Under the pieces are notes generated by a model. That model worked only from the letters and a program-made list of their open reading frames with translations. It had not been told where the DNA came from and made no database searches. A stretch of DNA of 64,000 nucleotides, taken from positions 248,001-312,000 of the forward strand of contig NZ_JACHCZ010000002.1 in assembly GCF_014207255.1 (NCBI RefSeq), given 5' to 3'. Of the stretch, positions 55,887 through 64,000 are shown one piece after another. Made by a program: the position numbers and the translations under genes. The DNA comes from Pseudomonas sp. JAI120 (lineage in GTDB: Bacteria; Pseudomonadota; Gammaproteobacteria; Pseudomonadales; Pseudomonadaceae). How positions within the stretch are numbered: the first letter of the stretch is position 1; the number at the start of each line of letters is the position of its first letter.

Positions 55887-57218
55887 TCAAGCCTTGTCGA
55901 GGGTGCGCAGCTTTTGCGGCAGGCCCCACAGCAGCAGCGCCGCCGCCAACAACGCACACACGCCTATCACATAGAGCGCCGGGGTGGTGCTGCCGGTGAG
56001 GTCCTTGATCCGTCCCACCATCACCGGGCTGACAATGCCACCGAACTGCCCGAGGGTGTTGATCACCGCAATCCCGCCCGCCGCGCCTGCGCCGGCACCG
56101 GCCAGCAACTTGGGTGGCAGGGTCCAGAAGGTCGGGATCGAAGCGATGATGCCGGCGCCCAACATCCCCAGGGCGATGATCAGGAAGGTGGTGTGGTCGG
56201 CAAAGATCCCGGCGCTGAAGAAACCCACCGCGCCCAGCACGACCAGCCCGCAGACAAACTTGCGGCGCTCGCCGGTCGCGTCCGACAGCCGCCCGATCAC
56301 CACCATGCTGATCGCGCCGCACACATAGGGAATCGCCGTGAGCAGGCCGATCATCACCGGGCTTTGGGTGCCGGCGCTGCGGATCAGTTGCGGCGCCCAG
56401 AAGTTGAGGCCGTAAGACGCCACCTGGATCAGGAAGTAGATAAACCCGAGCATCAAAAAGCCGGGAATGCGGATCGCCGACAGCAACGAGCCGCCATGTG
56501 TGTTCGGCTCATGCTGGGCAATACGGCTCGACAGCAGGGTTTTCTCCGCCGGCGTCAGCCAGTGCGCATCTTCGATACGGTCCTTGAGCAGCGTCAGCAC
56601 CAGGAAGCCCAAGCCGATGCAGGGCAAGCCGCCGAGCAGGAACAGCCAGTGCCAGCCGCGCATCTGCAGCACGCCGTCGAGGTGTTCCAGCACCAGGCCG
56701 GAGAACGGTGCGCCGACCAAACCTGCAAAGGCAGACGCCAGGAACAGCATCGAGGTAATGCGCCCGCGGAAGTGCTGCGGGAACCACAACGTCAAGTAAT
56801 ACAGCACACCGGGCGCGAAGCCCGCCTCCATCGCGCCGATGATGAAACGCAGGCCATAGAACTGCCATTCGGCCGTGACAAACACCATGGCCGCCGTGGC
56901 CAGGCCCCACGACATCATGATCCGCGCGATCCAACGCCGCGCGCCGACCTTGTAGAGCATCATGTTGCTTGGCACTTCAAAGATCACATACCCCACCACG
57001 AACAACCCGGCGCCCAGGCCATAGGCGGTGTCGCTCAGGCTGAGGTCGGCTTGCAGCTGGAACTTGGCAAAGCTGATGTTGATGCGGTCAAAAAACGCGA
57101 ACAGGTAACACACCATGATCAGCGGCATCAGGCGCCAGGCGACCTTGCTGACCAGGGCTTTTTCGGCATCGATTTCAGCGGCCGGGCGCGCGCCGACCTC
57201 TAACGTATTAGTGCTCAT
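55887..57218 (-). CDS. MFS transporter, anion:cation symporter (ACS) type
   Basis: A 443-residue, 12-helix MFS protein with the ACS-family signature LFAFFDRINISFAKFQLQAD (about 39-58) and VGYVIFEVPSNMMLYKVGARR (about 74-94). ACS members import organic anions such as tartrate, phthalate or hexuronates. It is followed on the same strand, in transcription order before it, by the CoA-transferase and HMG-CoA-lyase genes, so it probably imports their acid substrate. Confidence 0.88.
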   Translation of the reverse strand: MSTNTLEVGARPAAEIDAEKALVSKVAWRLMPLIMVCYLFAFFDRINISFAKFQLQADLSLSDTAYGLGAGLFVVGYVIFEVPSNMMLYKVGARRWIARIMMSWGLATAAMVFVTAEWQFYGLRFIIGAMEAGFAPGVLYYLTLWFPQHFRGRITSMLFLASAFAGLVGAPFSGLVLEHLDGVLQMRGWHWLFLLGGLPCIGLGFLVLTLLKDRIEDAHWLTPAEKTLLSSRIAQHEPNTHGGSLLSAIRIPGFLMLGFIYFLIQVASYGLNFWAPQLIRSAGTQSPVMIGLLTAIPYVCGAISMVVIGRLSDATGERRKFVCGLVVLGAVGFFSAGIFADHTTFLIIALGMLGAGIIASIPTFWTLPPKLLAGAGAGAAGGIAVINTLGQFGGIVSPVMVGRIKDLTGSTTPALYVIGVCALLAAALLLWGLPQKLRTLDKA

Positions 57219-57277
57219 GCTTTCTCTCCAGCGGACTGCTCACAGGCGTCCGATTGTTTTTGTTGTCTGGTATGGCG

Positions 57278-58219
57278 TTACAAGGCGGCGACGTAGTCCG
57301 GCGGCGGATGCAGCTCGCAATTGCGCCCGGCCTTGGCTACCTGGCCGGGCAATTCATGGCCCAGCAAGGCCGGCAGCCGGCGGGACAGGTTCAGCAGGTG
57401 CGGCAGGTCGATACCGGTGGGAATGCCGACCTCTTCACACAGGTTGACCAGATCTTCGGTGCAGATATTGCCCGACGCCCCCGGCGCAAACGGGCACCCA
57501 CCCAGGCCCCCCAGCGCTGCATCAAAGCGTCGGGCTCCAGCTTCGTAGGCGGCCAGCACGTTGCACAGGCCCAGGCCGCGGGTGTTATGAAAATGCAGGG
57601 TCAGGTCGCTGGCAGGCACGCGTTGCAGCACGCGCTTGACCAGGCGTTCCACCTGGCGCGGGTTGGCCATGCCGGTGGTGTCGGCGAGGCTGATGCCCTG
57701 GATGCCCAGGTGCAGATACGCGTCGACCAGTTGCAGCACGCGGTCTTCATCGATCTTGCCTTCGAACGGGCAGCCAAAGGTGGTGGCGATGCTGCCATTG
57801 AGGCGTACCGGATGCCCGGCGGCAAAGCTGACGATATCGCCGAATGCCGCCAACGACGCCTCGCACCGCATGCGCATATTCGCCAGGTTGTGGGTCTGGC
57901 TGGCCGACATCACCAGGTTCAGTTCGTCGGCGCGCGACTCGACGGCACGCTGGGCGCCCTTAAGGTTAGGGATCAGCGCAACGTAGATCACACCGGCTTT
58001 ACGCTCGATGCCCTGGAACACGTGTTCGCCATCGCGCAATGCAGGGATGGCCTTGGGCGACACGAAAGAACCGGCTTCGATCCGCGAAAAACCGGCCAGG
58101 GAAAGCTGGTCGATCAGGGCGATCTTGTCAGCGGTTTCGACCCAGGTCGGTTCGATTTGCAGGCCATCGCGCGGGGATACTTCCTGCACGATCAGCGAGT
58201 CGGAATAGTCAGTGATCAT
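57278..58219 (-). CDS. HMG-CoA lyase family enzyme
   Basis: Cleaves 3-hydroxy-3-methylglutaryl-CoA, or a close relative, to acetyl-CoA plus a keto acid. The 313-residue TIM barrel has Arg17-Asp18 in VSPRDGLQIE, the metal pair His209/His211 in LHFHNTRGLG, and catalytic Cys242 in the signature GGCPFAPGASGN. All key residues are intact. The start overlaps the CoA-transferase stop by four bases. The substrate could be HMG-CoA or a citramalyl-type acid. Confidence 0.92.
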   Translation of the reverse strand: MITDYSDSLIVQEVSPRDGLQIEPTWVETADKIALIDQLSLAGFSRIEAGSFVSPKAIPALRDGEHVFQGIERKAGVIYVALIPNLKGAQRAVESRADELNLVMSASQTHNLANMRMRCEASLAAFGDIVSFAAGHPVRLNGSIATTFGCPFEGKIDEDRVLQLVDAYLHLGIQGISLADTTGMANPRQVERLVKRVLQRVPASDLTLHFHNTRGLGLCNVLAAYEAGARRFDAALGGLGGCPFAPGASGNICTEDLVNLCEEVGIPTGIDLPHLLNLSRRLPALLGHELPGQVAKAGRNCELHPPPDYVAAL

Positions 58220-59409
58220 TGCACCACTCCCGAGGTTTTCAGGCGTTGGATGTCGGCAACGGTAAGGCCCAGGCTGCCGAGGATGTCATCGGTGTGCTGG
58301 CCCAGGCTCGGGCCCTGCCAGTTTACGGCGCCGGGGGTTTCCGAGAGCTTGGGCACGATGCCGGGCATCTTCACCGACACACCGCCAGGCAGCTCGGCAT
58401 TGAGCAACATGTCGCGCGCCTGGTAGTGCGGGTCGCTGACGATATCGGCCACGGAGTAGATGCGCCCGGCCGGCACTTCGGCGGCTTCGAGGGCGCTGAG
58501 CACCTGCTCGATAGGCAGGCTGCTGGTCCAGTGGGTGATGGCGGCATCGAGCAAACCGCTTTTCGCCGCACGGCCATCGTTGTGGGCGAATTCGGCGGCT
58601 TCGGCCAGGTCGGCGCGGCCGATGGTGGTCATCAAACGCTTGTAGATTGGGTCGCTGTTGCCGGCGATCACCACATAGGCACCGTCGGCAGTCAGGTAGG
58701 TATTCGAGGGGGCGATGCCGGGCAAGGCGCCGCCGCTGCGCTCACGCACGTGGCCGAGCATGTCGTATTCGGGCACCAGGCTTTCCATCAGGTTGAACAC
58801 GCTTTCCGCCAGGGACACATCGACAATCTGCCCGTCACCCTGGCCGGTCTTGACCCGCAGCAACGACATCAGCGCGCCGATCACACCATGCAACGACGCG
58901 AGGGAGTCGCCGAGGCTCACGCCGACCCGCGCCGGGGGCGAATCGGGGTTGCCGGTGGTGTAGCGAATCCCGCCCATGGCTTCGCCGATGGCACCGAAAC
59001 CAGGGCGGTCGCGGTAAGGGCCGGTCTGGCCGTAGCCGGAGATACGCACCAGGGTCAGTTTGGGGTTGAGCGTGTGCAGTACGTCCCAGCCCAGGCCGAG
59101 TTTTTCCAGGCCACCGGGGCGCAGGTTTTCGATCAGCACATCGGCATCGCCGAGCAGTTGCTTGATCAGGCTCAGGCCTTCAGCGGACTTGAGGTCCAGG
59201 GCCAGGGATTTCTTGTTGCGTGATTGCAGGTACCACCACAGCGAGGTGCCTTCATGCAGCTTTCGCCATTTACGAAGCGGATCGCCCTGCCCCAAGGCTT
59301 CGATCTTGATCACCTCGGCGCCGAACTCGGCCATCAGCCGGGCGGCGAACGGCGCCGCAATCAGCGTGCCGATCTCGATCACCTTGATACCGCTCAAGGG
59401 AGCCGTCAT
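58216..59409 (-). CDS. Family III CoA-transferase (CaiB/BaiF)
   Basis: A 397-residue transferase that moves CoA from a donor such as succinyl-CoA to a carboxylic acid via a catalytic Asp. Family stretches include GIKVIEIGTLIAAPFAARLM, DVLIENLRPGGLEKLGLG and VSLGDSLASLHG, which holds the likely catalytic Asp. The next gene is an HMG-CoA lyase, so together they would activate and cleave an acid such as 3-hydroxy-3-methylglutarate. It is preceded by a divergent-looking but same-strand LysR gene at 59499. Confidence 0.9.
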   Translation of the reverse strand: MTAPLSGIKVIEIGTLIAAPFAARLMAEFGAEVIKIEALGQGDPLRKWRKLHEGTSLWWYLQSRNKKSLALDLKSAEGLSLIKQLLGDADVLIENLRPGGLEKLGLGWDVLHTLNPKLTLVRISGYGQTGPYRDRPGFGAIGEAMGGIRYTTGNPDSPPARVGVSLGDSLASLHGVIGALMSLLRVKTGQGDGQIVDVSLAESVFNLMESLVPEYDMLGHVRERSGGALPGIAPSNTYLTADGAYVVIAGNSDPIYKRLMTTIGRADLAEAAEFAHNDGRAAKSGLLDAAITHWTSSLPIEQVLSALEAAEVPAGRIYSVADIVSDPHYQARDMLLNAELPGGVSVKMPGIVPKLSETPGAVNWQGPSLGQHTDDILGSLGLTVADIQRLKTSGVVQ

Positions 59410-59498
59410 GGGGTGTACCTCTTATTCTTGGAATGTGAGCCCAAGGCTAGAGGACAGGGGCAGGAAAAATCCAACCGTCAGTTGGCAAGGAGCGTTCG

Positions 59499-60407
59499 CT
59501 AAATGCGAACGCTCAGATAATCGAACAACAGCCGACTCACTGGCGACAACTGCGCCTCATCGCGCGCCACCAGGATCAAACTGCGGTCCGACCAGGCATC
59601 GGTCAGCGGCACGGCATGCAGGCCCAGGGCACGGCCAAACAATTCATAGGCCTTCAACGGCAGGATGCCGATGCCCATGTTCGCCTGGACCATCCGGCAC
59701 ATCGCATCAAAGCCCGGCACATGAATACGCAGACGCAGCATCTTGCCGGCCTCGCGCGCGGCGGCGTGGCTGCGCATGTTGATCGAGCTGGCGGCGTGCA
59801 GGCCAACGTAGTCACTGTCCAGGGTCTCGACGAAGGCCAGGCTTTCGCGCGGCGCCAACGGGTGATCCGCCGGCATCAACACCACCAGTTTGTCGTGGCG
59901 ATAGGTCACCCTGGGCAGGCCTTTGGTGTCGGTATCACTGGAGCAGATCCCCAGGTCCGCCACCCCATCCAGCACGCCTTGCACCACGCCGTTGCTGGGA
60001 CGTTCTTCAAGGTCGGTTTTCACTTCGGGATGCAGCTCGGAAAAATCCCGCAAGTCTTCTGGAAGAAACTGAATAATCGCCGAAAGATTGGCCAGCATCC
60101 GCACGTAACCGCGCACGCCGTGACTGTGCTCGCCGAGCTCCAGGCCCATTTTTTCCACGTTGAACAGCATCTGCCTGGCATGGTGCAGCAAGGTTTCGCC
60201 AGCGGCGGTGAGGTCCATGCCCTTGGCGCGCCGTACGAACAGGCTCACACCCAGCACCTGCTCCAGTTCCATCAAGCGCTTGCTGGCTGCCGACACGGCG
60301 ATGGCTTCGCGGGCGGCGGCACGGGTCAGGGTGCCCTCTTCGAACACCGCGACGAACAGTTGCAGGGTGATCAGATCGAGGCGACGCACCAGGCTCTTGT
60401 GCAACAT
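59499..60407 (-). CDS. LysR-family transcriptional regulator
   Basis: A 302-residue regulator opening MLHKSLVRRLDLITLQLFVA, with the N-terminal helix-turn-helix around RAAAREAIAVSAASKRLMEL (about 30-49). It lies upstream of the CoA-transferase gene in the same direction and could control the MFS-lyase-transferase set. The start at the ATG 60405-60407 touches the stop of the next upstream gene. Confidence 0.9.
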   Translation of the reverse strand: MLHKSLVRRLDLITLQLFVAVFEEGTLTRAAAREAIAVSAASKRLMELEQVLGVSLFVRRAKGMDLTAAGETLLHHARQMLFNVEKMGLELGEHSHGVRGYVRMLANLSAIIQFLPEDLRDFSELHPEVKTDLEERPSNGVVQGVLDGVADLGICSSDTDTKGLPRVTYRHDKLVVLMPADHPLAPRESLAFVETLDSDYVGLHAASSINMRSHAAAREAGKMLRLRIHVPGFDAMCRMVQANMGIGILPLKAYELFGRALGLHAVPLTDAWSDRSLILVARDEAQLSPVSRLLFDYLSVRI

Positions 60408-61081
60408 CAGGCGCGCTCGGACGCCAGGCGATTGATCTCGGCCTGTTCCACCAGCGGTTGCGGCGCACCATGGCGCACCGCCGCGAGCATCGCCCGGCCG
60501 ACGGTCTCGGTGCTCACCACCCAGCCCGGCTTGACCCGACGCGCCAACGACAGCACTGGCCCGAGCACGGAATAGAAGGCTTGATACAACGGCGTCTTCG
60601 AGCGCACACCGTGCAGCGGCTGGATGATCCCCGGCCGGAACAGATACACCGCCTTGAATGGCAGGCGCAGCAAGGCATTCTCGGTCTTGCCCTTGACCCG
60701 CGCCCACATCGACTTGCCCGCCTCGGAGCTGTCGGTACCGGCGCCGGACACGTAGATGAACGTCATCTGCGGATTAAGCCGCGCCAGGGTGCTGGCGGCC
60801 ACGAGGGTCAGGTCATAAGTGAGATGGGTGTACCGGGTTTCATTCATGCCCGCCGAAGAGACACCGAGGCAGAAGAAACACGCATCAAACCCTTGCAGCA
60901 GGTTTTCCAGGGGGTGGAAATCCAGCATGTCGTTGTGCAACACCTGATGCAGCTTGCCGTGTTCCTGGGTCAGGGGCGTGCGGCCGACGGCGACGACTTC
61001 CTGTACGTCAGCGGCCAGCAGGCACTCGCGCAGGACGCCCTGGCCGACCATGCCGGTGGCACCGAATAACAGAACTCTCAT
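60407..61081 (-). CDS. NAD(P)-binding Rossmann-fold protein (atypical SDR/NmrA-like)
   Basis: A 224-residue protein with the dinucleotide-binding motif LLFGATGMVGQGVLREC (about 4-20) and the segment FIYVSGAGTDSSEAGKSMWA in which a catalytic Tyr-x3-Lys pair is not obvious. Related proteins are annotated as oxidoreductases or epimerases without known substrate. The ATG at 61079-61081 has GGAG upstream. Confidence 0.85.
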   Translation of the reverse strand: MRVLLFGATGMVGQGVLRECLLAADVQEVVAVGRTPLTQEHGKLHQVLHNDMLDFHPLENLLQGFDACFFCLGVSSAGMNETRYTHLTYDLTLVAASTLARLNPQMTFIYVSGAGTDSSEAGKSMWARVKGKTENALLRLPFKAVYLFRPGIIQPLHGVRSKTPLYQAFYSVLGPVLSLARRVKPGWVVSTETVGRAMLAAVRHGAPQPLVEQAEINRLASERA

Positions 61082-61436
61082 CAAGTACTCCCTTCATCCA
61101 TCTAGTTTCGACTACCCAAGAGACAGGTCCTTGAAGGCCATCGTCACATCCGGCCTGTATGCGGACACCTTACTCAATCCTGCGGGATACGACCTCAACA
61201 AAACGCGAACGCCCCCACTGCATTTATTTACCCAATCACAATCAAATGTTCCCTGAATCCGCTACGTTGGGTCATGCACATAAGAATCGGTCGGATGTCC
61301 ATTGGGACTTACAAAATGTAGGACCTTACTCACAACAAAATATCCATTCGGAGTAGCTTGCATGGGAAATATCTGACTTACCCTATCAAAATTTTCCCTT
61401 TACTGTTTTTGCCTTCCCTAAGGACAGGTAAAAACA
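61082..61436. other. AT-rich intergenic region before the broken aminoacyl-CoA synthase-like gene
   Basis: About 355 bases, visibly AT-rich. A dyad GTCCATTGGGAC lies near 61297. AAGGACAGG precedes the ATG at 61437. No gene seen. Confidence 0.5.
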
Positions 61437-62518
61437 ATGAAAAATACTCAATCAAAAAATCAATTCACAAATTACAAAAAACCAATTGATCTTGCCGACA
61501 GAGACTGGCACTCAGCACAGTCAGGCCGAACCTGCGAACTTAATGTAAAAGTCCAAAACAACAACCAACTTATTGATCAACATGGACGAAAACTCCATCA
61601 CTTCTGCACGACGTCATATCTTGGCCTCGACTATCACCCAAACATACTAAAAGGGGCTATCCAGGGAATAAAAGAAGCCAAAACACTTCGCATTGCAAAC
61701 TCAAAAAATCGATGCAAACTTGAAATACTCGAACGCTATGAAACAGAGCTATCAGGCCTTTTCAACTCAATCTGCCTCAGCACTTTGTCCTGTAGTGCGG
61801 CCAGTTCCGGACTCTTGCCCATGCTCGCCAGCGGCGTCTTTACCAATGACTCCCCACCCACTATGGTATTCGACAAACATTCCCACTATTCAATGAATCA
61901 TATTAAAGCCTCGTGCGCAGATGAAACAGAAGTAAAAACCGCGCCTCACAATGACTCCCACGCCCTGTCAGCATTTGGAGATAAAGGGGCGGTTTTATCC
62001 GGCCGCGCTTGCAAGAGATAGACAATAAAACCTTAATCGTGGCCTCTCTAGGCAAATCATTTGGTGCCAGTGGAGGACTGATCATGTTCGGTAGCGAAAG
62101 ACAGAAAAGTCTAATGTACCGATACGGCGGCCCCAGTAACTGGTCTCAAAGTCTGAACTCTGCCGCCATAGGAGCCGGGCTGGCGTCAATAAAAATACAT
62201 CAAACAACCGAGCTATCCGTGCGTCAAGAACAGCTTCAAACCAACATCCGGTTATTCGACAGCCTTATCCACACTGAACAACAGGGTGCCCACACCGCAA
62301 TACGATTGGTAACCTGCGGCGAGGCTGAAAAAGCGAACACACTCGCTATACGACTGGCTGACAGCGGATTTTTCACTTCTGCCGTATTTTTTCCTGTGGT
62401 GCCCAAGGGAAAAGCAGCATTACGTATAACTCTTCGGGCAGACATGAGCCCTAAGACAGTAGAGTTGTTTTGCTCAACACTGACAGCCTTAATAGAGGAA
62501 CACAAAGACGCAAACTAA
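61437..62518 (+). pseudogene. Broken alpha-oxoamine synthase (KAPA synthase/serine palmitoyltransferase-like) gene
   Basis: The first frame (61437-62021) begins like a PLP-dependent alpha-oxoamine synthase (SYLGLDYHPNILKGAIQ, CSAASSGLLPMLASGVF) and ends with DSHALSAFGDKG. The second frame (from about 62009) continues with SLGKSFGASGGLIMFGSE, including the PLP lysine. A one-base frameshift lies near 62010. About 40-50 residues before DSHA, where the family has the PLP-pocket HND...GxYSMxG...DD region, are also missing. The gene is strongly AT-rich compared with its neighbours (61441-61500 has 16 G/C of 60), so it was probably acquired and then lost function. Confidence 0.82.
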
Positions 62519-62658
62519 ATTTCGCACCTACTATAACCAACCTCCACATAAGCACTCTTATTTCTCAGTGAGCATAAGCATCAATCATTGTTCGGATCTA
62601 TACGGATGAATCGACTTACGATGACGTACGCAGAACTTAAGGCGCAGGATGCCTCCCC

Positions 62659-63846
62659 TTGAAAAAAACCACCAGTCTCGCCCTCGCTTGCTGCGCCGCC
62701 TTCCTCGCCCAAGTCGGCATTAGCAGCTATTTGCCCGCTGTACCGGTCATCGCCCAGTCCCTGCTCGCCGCCGAAGACCACGTCGCACTGGCCCTGGCGG
62801 TGTACCTGGTAGGAATGGCGCTGCCGATGTTGCTCTGGGGCAGCCTGGGGGAGCGTTTTGGCAGAAAGCCGGTACTGCTGGGGGCGCTGGCAGTATATGC
62901 CTTGGCAAGCGCAGCGATTCCATCGGCCTTTAACGTCGAATCTTTTTTGTCATTACGGCTGATTCAGGGTTTGGGGGCGGGCGGAGTCTCGGTTATGGCC
63001 AGATTGTTGGTGAGAGACAGTTTCAGCGGGGCGCTTTTGGCCAGGGGGTTGTCGTGGCTGGGGATGACGTTTGTAATCGCCCTAGGTATCGGCCAGTTCA
63101 TGGGGTCGCTGTTGCAGGCGGCCTTCGGCTGGAAGGCAATTTTCTATGGGTTGGCAATAAGTGCTGTCACGTTGATTGCTGTGTTGCAAAGGGTGGTGTT
63201 TCCGTCAGTGATAAAGGCTGATTCGCCAGACTCAGCCTGGCGGATCTACGCCACGATTGTGCGGCATCCCCCCTTTCTACACGCAGCATTGGCCGGTGGG
63301 CTGGGCTATGGGGTGATCATTGCATTCAACACCTGTGCACCGCTGATACTGCAAGGGCGTTTCGAGTGGAGCGCGGCGCAGTACGGCTGGCTGGGGTGGC
63401 CTATCAGCGGGGCCTATCTGGCGGGGGCGTTTATGGTTAATCGCTTCGTGGCCCGCATGGGGCGGTTGACGATGATGAGCTGGGGCGTGGGACTGGCGTT
63501 AACGGGAGCGGCGCTGATGCTGTTGGGCAGTGTGTTTGCCAGCGAGATCGCACTGTTGTTGTGGCTGCCCTATTGCCTGGCGATATTTGGGCAATCGATG
63601 AGTTACCCCATCAGTTTGTCACTTGCTAATGATCAGTCGCCGGTCGGCGGTTCCTATGCCATAGCCTTGAGCGGCTTTATGCATCAGTTGATGGTGGCGT
63701 TGATCGGCGGCGTAGCAAGCCTGCTGGTGAGTCAGCAGGCATGGCCATTGGCGCTCTTGTGCGTGGCGTTGGCTGGCGGCGCATTCACGTGTGCCGCCAG
63801 TTGCCGGACACATCAGAACGCGCTGCGAAAGATCTCCTCAATCTGA
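62659..63846 (+). CDS. Bcr/CflA-type MFS transporter
   Basis: A 395-residue, 12-helix MFS protein with the A motif [20 protein letters not shown] (about 59-78) and the C motif [20 protein letters not shown] (about 147-166). The start is TTG at 62659 ([14 protein letters not shown] follows); no in-frame ATG is near. The GC content is high, unlike the AT-rich pseudogene just upstream. The 3' end overlaps the convergent alcohol dehydrogenase gene by 34 bases. Substrate unknown; efflux is likely. Confidence 0.85.
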   Translation: MKKTTSLALACCAAFLAQVGISSYLPAVPVIAQSLLAAEDHVALALAVYLVGMALPMLLWGSLGERFGRKPVLLGALAVYALASAAIPSAFNVESFLSLRLIQGLGAGGVSVMARLLVRDSFSGALLARGLSWLGMTFVIALGIGQFMGSLLQAAFGWKAIFYGLAISAVTLIAVLQRVVFPSVIKADSPDSAWRIYATIVRHPPFLHAALAGGLGYGVIIAFNTCAPLILQGRFEWSAAQYGWLGWPISGAYLAGAFMVNRFVARMGRLTMMSWGVGLALTGAALMLLGSVFASEIALLLWLPYCLAIFGQSMSYPISLSLANDQSPVGGSYAIALSGFMHQLMVALIGGVASLLVSQQAWPLALLCVALAGGAFTCAASCRTHQNALRKISSI

Positions 63847-64000
63847 CGCTGATCGGCGCGCCGTGGGTTGGTCAGCCCACATGCGTCCTTCAATGCATTG
63901 GTGGCCAGCAGCGGAATGTCCTGCAACTTGGCGCCCAGTTCGCGCAAGCCGGCGGGGATTTCAACGTCCTGGGACAGGCTGCGAATGGCGGCGATGGCGG
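63813..64000 (-). CDS. Iron-containing alcohol dehydrogenase (C-terminal part, partial)
   Basis: The last 62 residues of a minus-strand gene that runs off the window. They read [20 protein letters not shown], then [20 protein letters not shown] and end IEEIFRSAF, a typical C-terminus of group III iron-dependent dehydrogenases (YiaY/EutG/ErcA type). The catalytic region lies outside the window. Confidence 0.85.
   Translation of the reverse strand, partial: AIAAIRSLSQDVEIPAGLRELGAKLQDIPLLATNALKDACGLTNPRRADQRQIEEIFRSAF

Noticed and set aside
1..64000. CRISPR array, prophage or toxin-antitoxin locus
   Set aside because: No regularly spaced repeats, phage structural genes or recognisable toxin-antitoxin pair were seen; ygfX is the only toxin-like name and its role here is unproven.

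Overview
The window is high-GC chromosomal DNA of a fluorescent Pseudomonas, most likely the P. fluorescens group. Evidence is the algU-mucA-mucB-mucD order without mucC, a PhaG-type acyltransferase, Pseudomonas REP/REPIN palindromes, an OprD-type porin joined to a tricarboxylate transporter, and FosA. Most genes look like stable core genes, with three accessory patches between them.

Layout. 1-2980 (minus): envelope-stress operon algU-mucA-mucB-mucD, with an AlgU-type promoter upstream. 3444-7653: nadB, ygfX/sdhE, ygfZ and an HDOD protein. 7654-15319: two-component system (TctD/TctE type) divergent from porin-tctC-tctB-tctA-AbrB-family genes, for tricarboxylate uptake. 15483-25943: accessory block with three very large proteins of repeated Ig-like modules, one ending in a seven-bladed YVTN-type propeller, plus a classical autotransporter; functions unknown. 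26087-30372: ung, a crotonase-fold acyl-CoA hydrolase, a tyrosine/glycine-rich lipoprotein and a chemoreceptor. 30541-38556: a guanidine-I (ykkC) riboswitch in front of an ABC transporter, two DUF1989 proteins and a large biotin carboxylase. This is best read as guanidine import and degradation, although such carboxylases are usually labelled urea carboxylase. No allophanate hydrolase lies beside it. 38605-40682: a CWC-type cysteine-rich protein, an RsuA-family pseudouridine synthase and phaG.

40906-45157 is a second accessory patch: a truncated tRNA-Gly, an intact tRNA-Gly(CCC), then an arsenic set (arsO, arsC, arsH, arsR, arsN2) with no As(III) efflux pump. 45158-48033 holds diverged direct repeats, small Pseudomonas-specific genes and a broken MFS gene. 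48030-61081 is transporters, regulators and small enzymes: MFS/LysR pair, ogt, GNAT, iron-permease-family protein, DUF4142, LysE, fosA, LysR/YdcZ pair, then an MFS + HMG-CoA lyase + CoA-transferase + LysR set that could import, activate and cleave a C5-C6 branched hydroxy-dicarboxylate. 61437-62518 is an AT-rich, broken alpha-oxoamine synthase gene, followed by a Bcr/CflA-type MFS gene and the 3' end of an iron-dependent alcohol dehydrogenase gene that runs off the window.

All calls are from reading the sequence and remembered family motifs; no database search was run.
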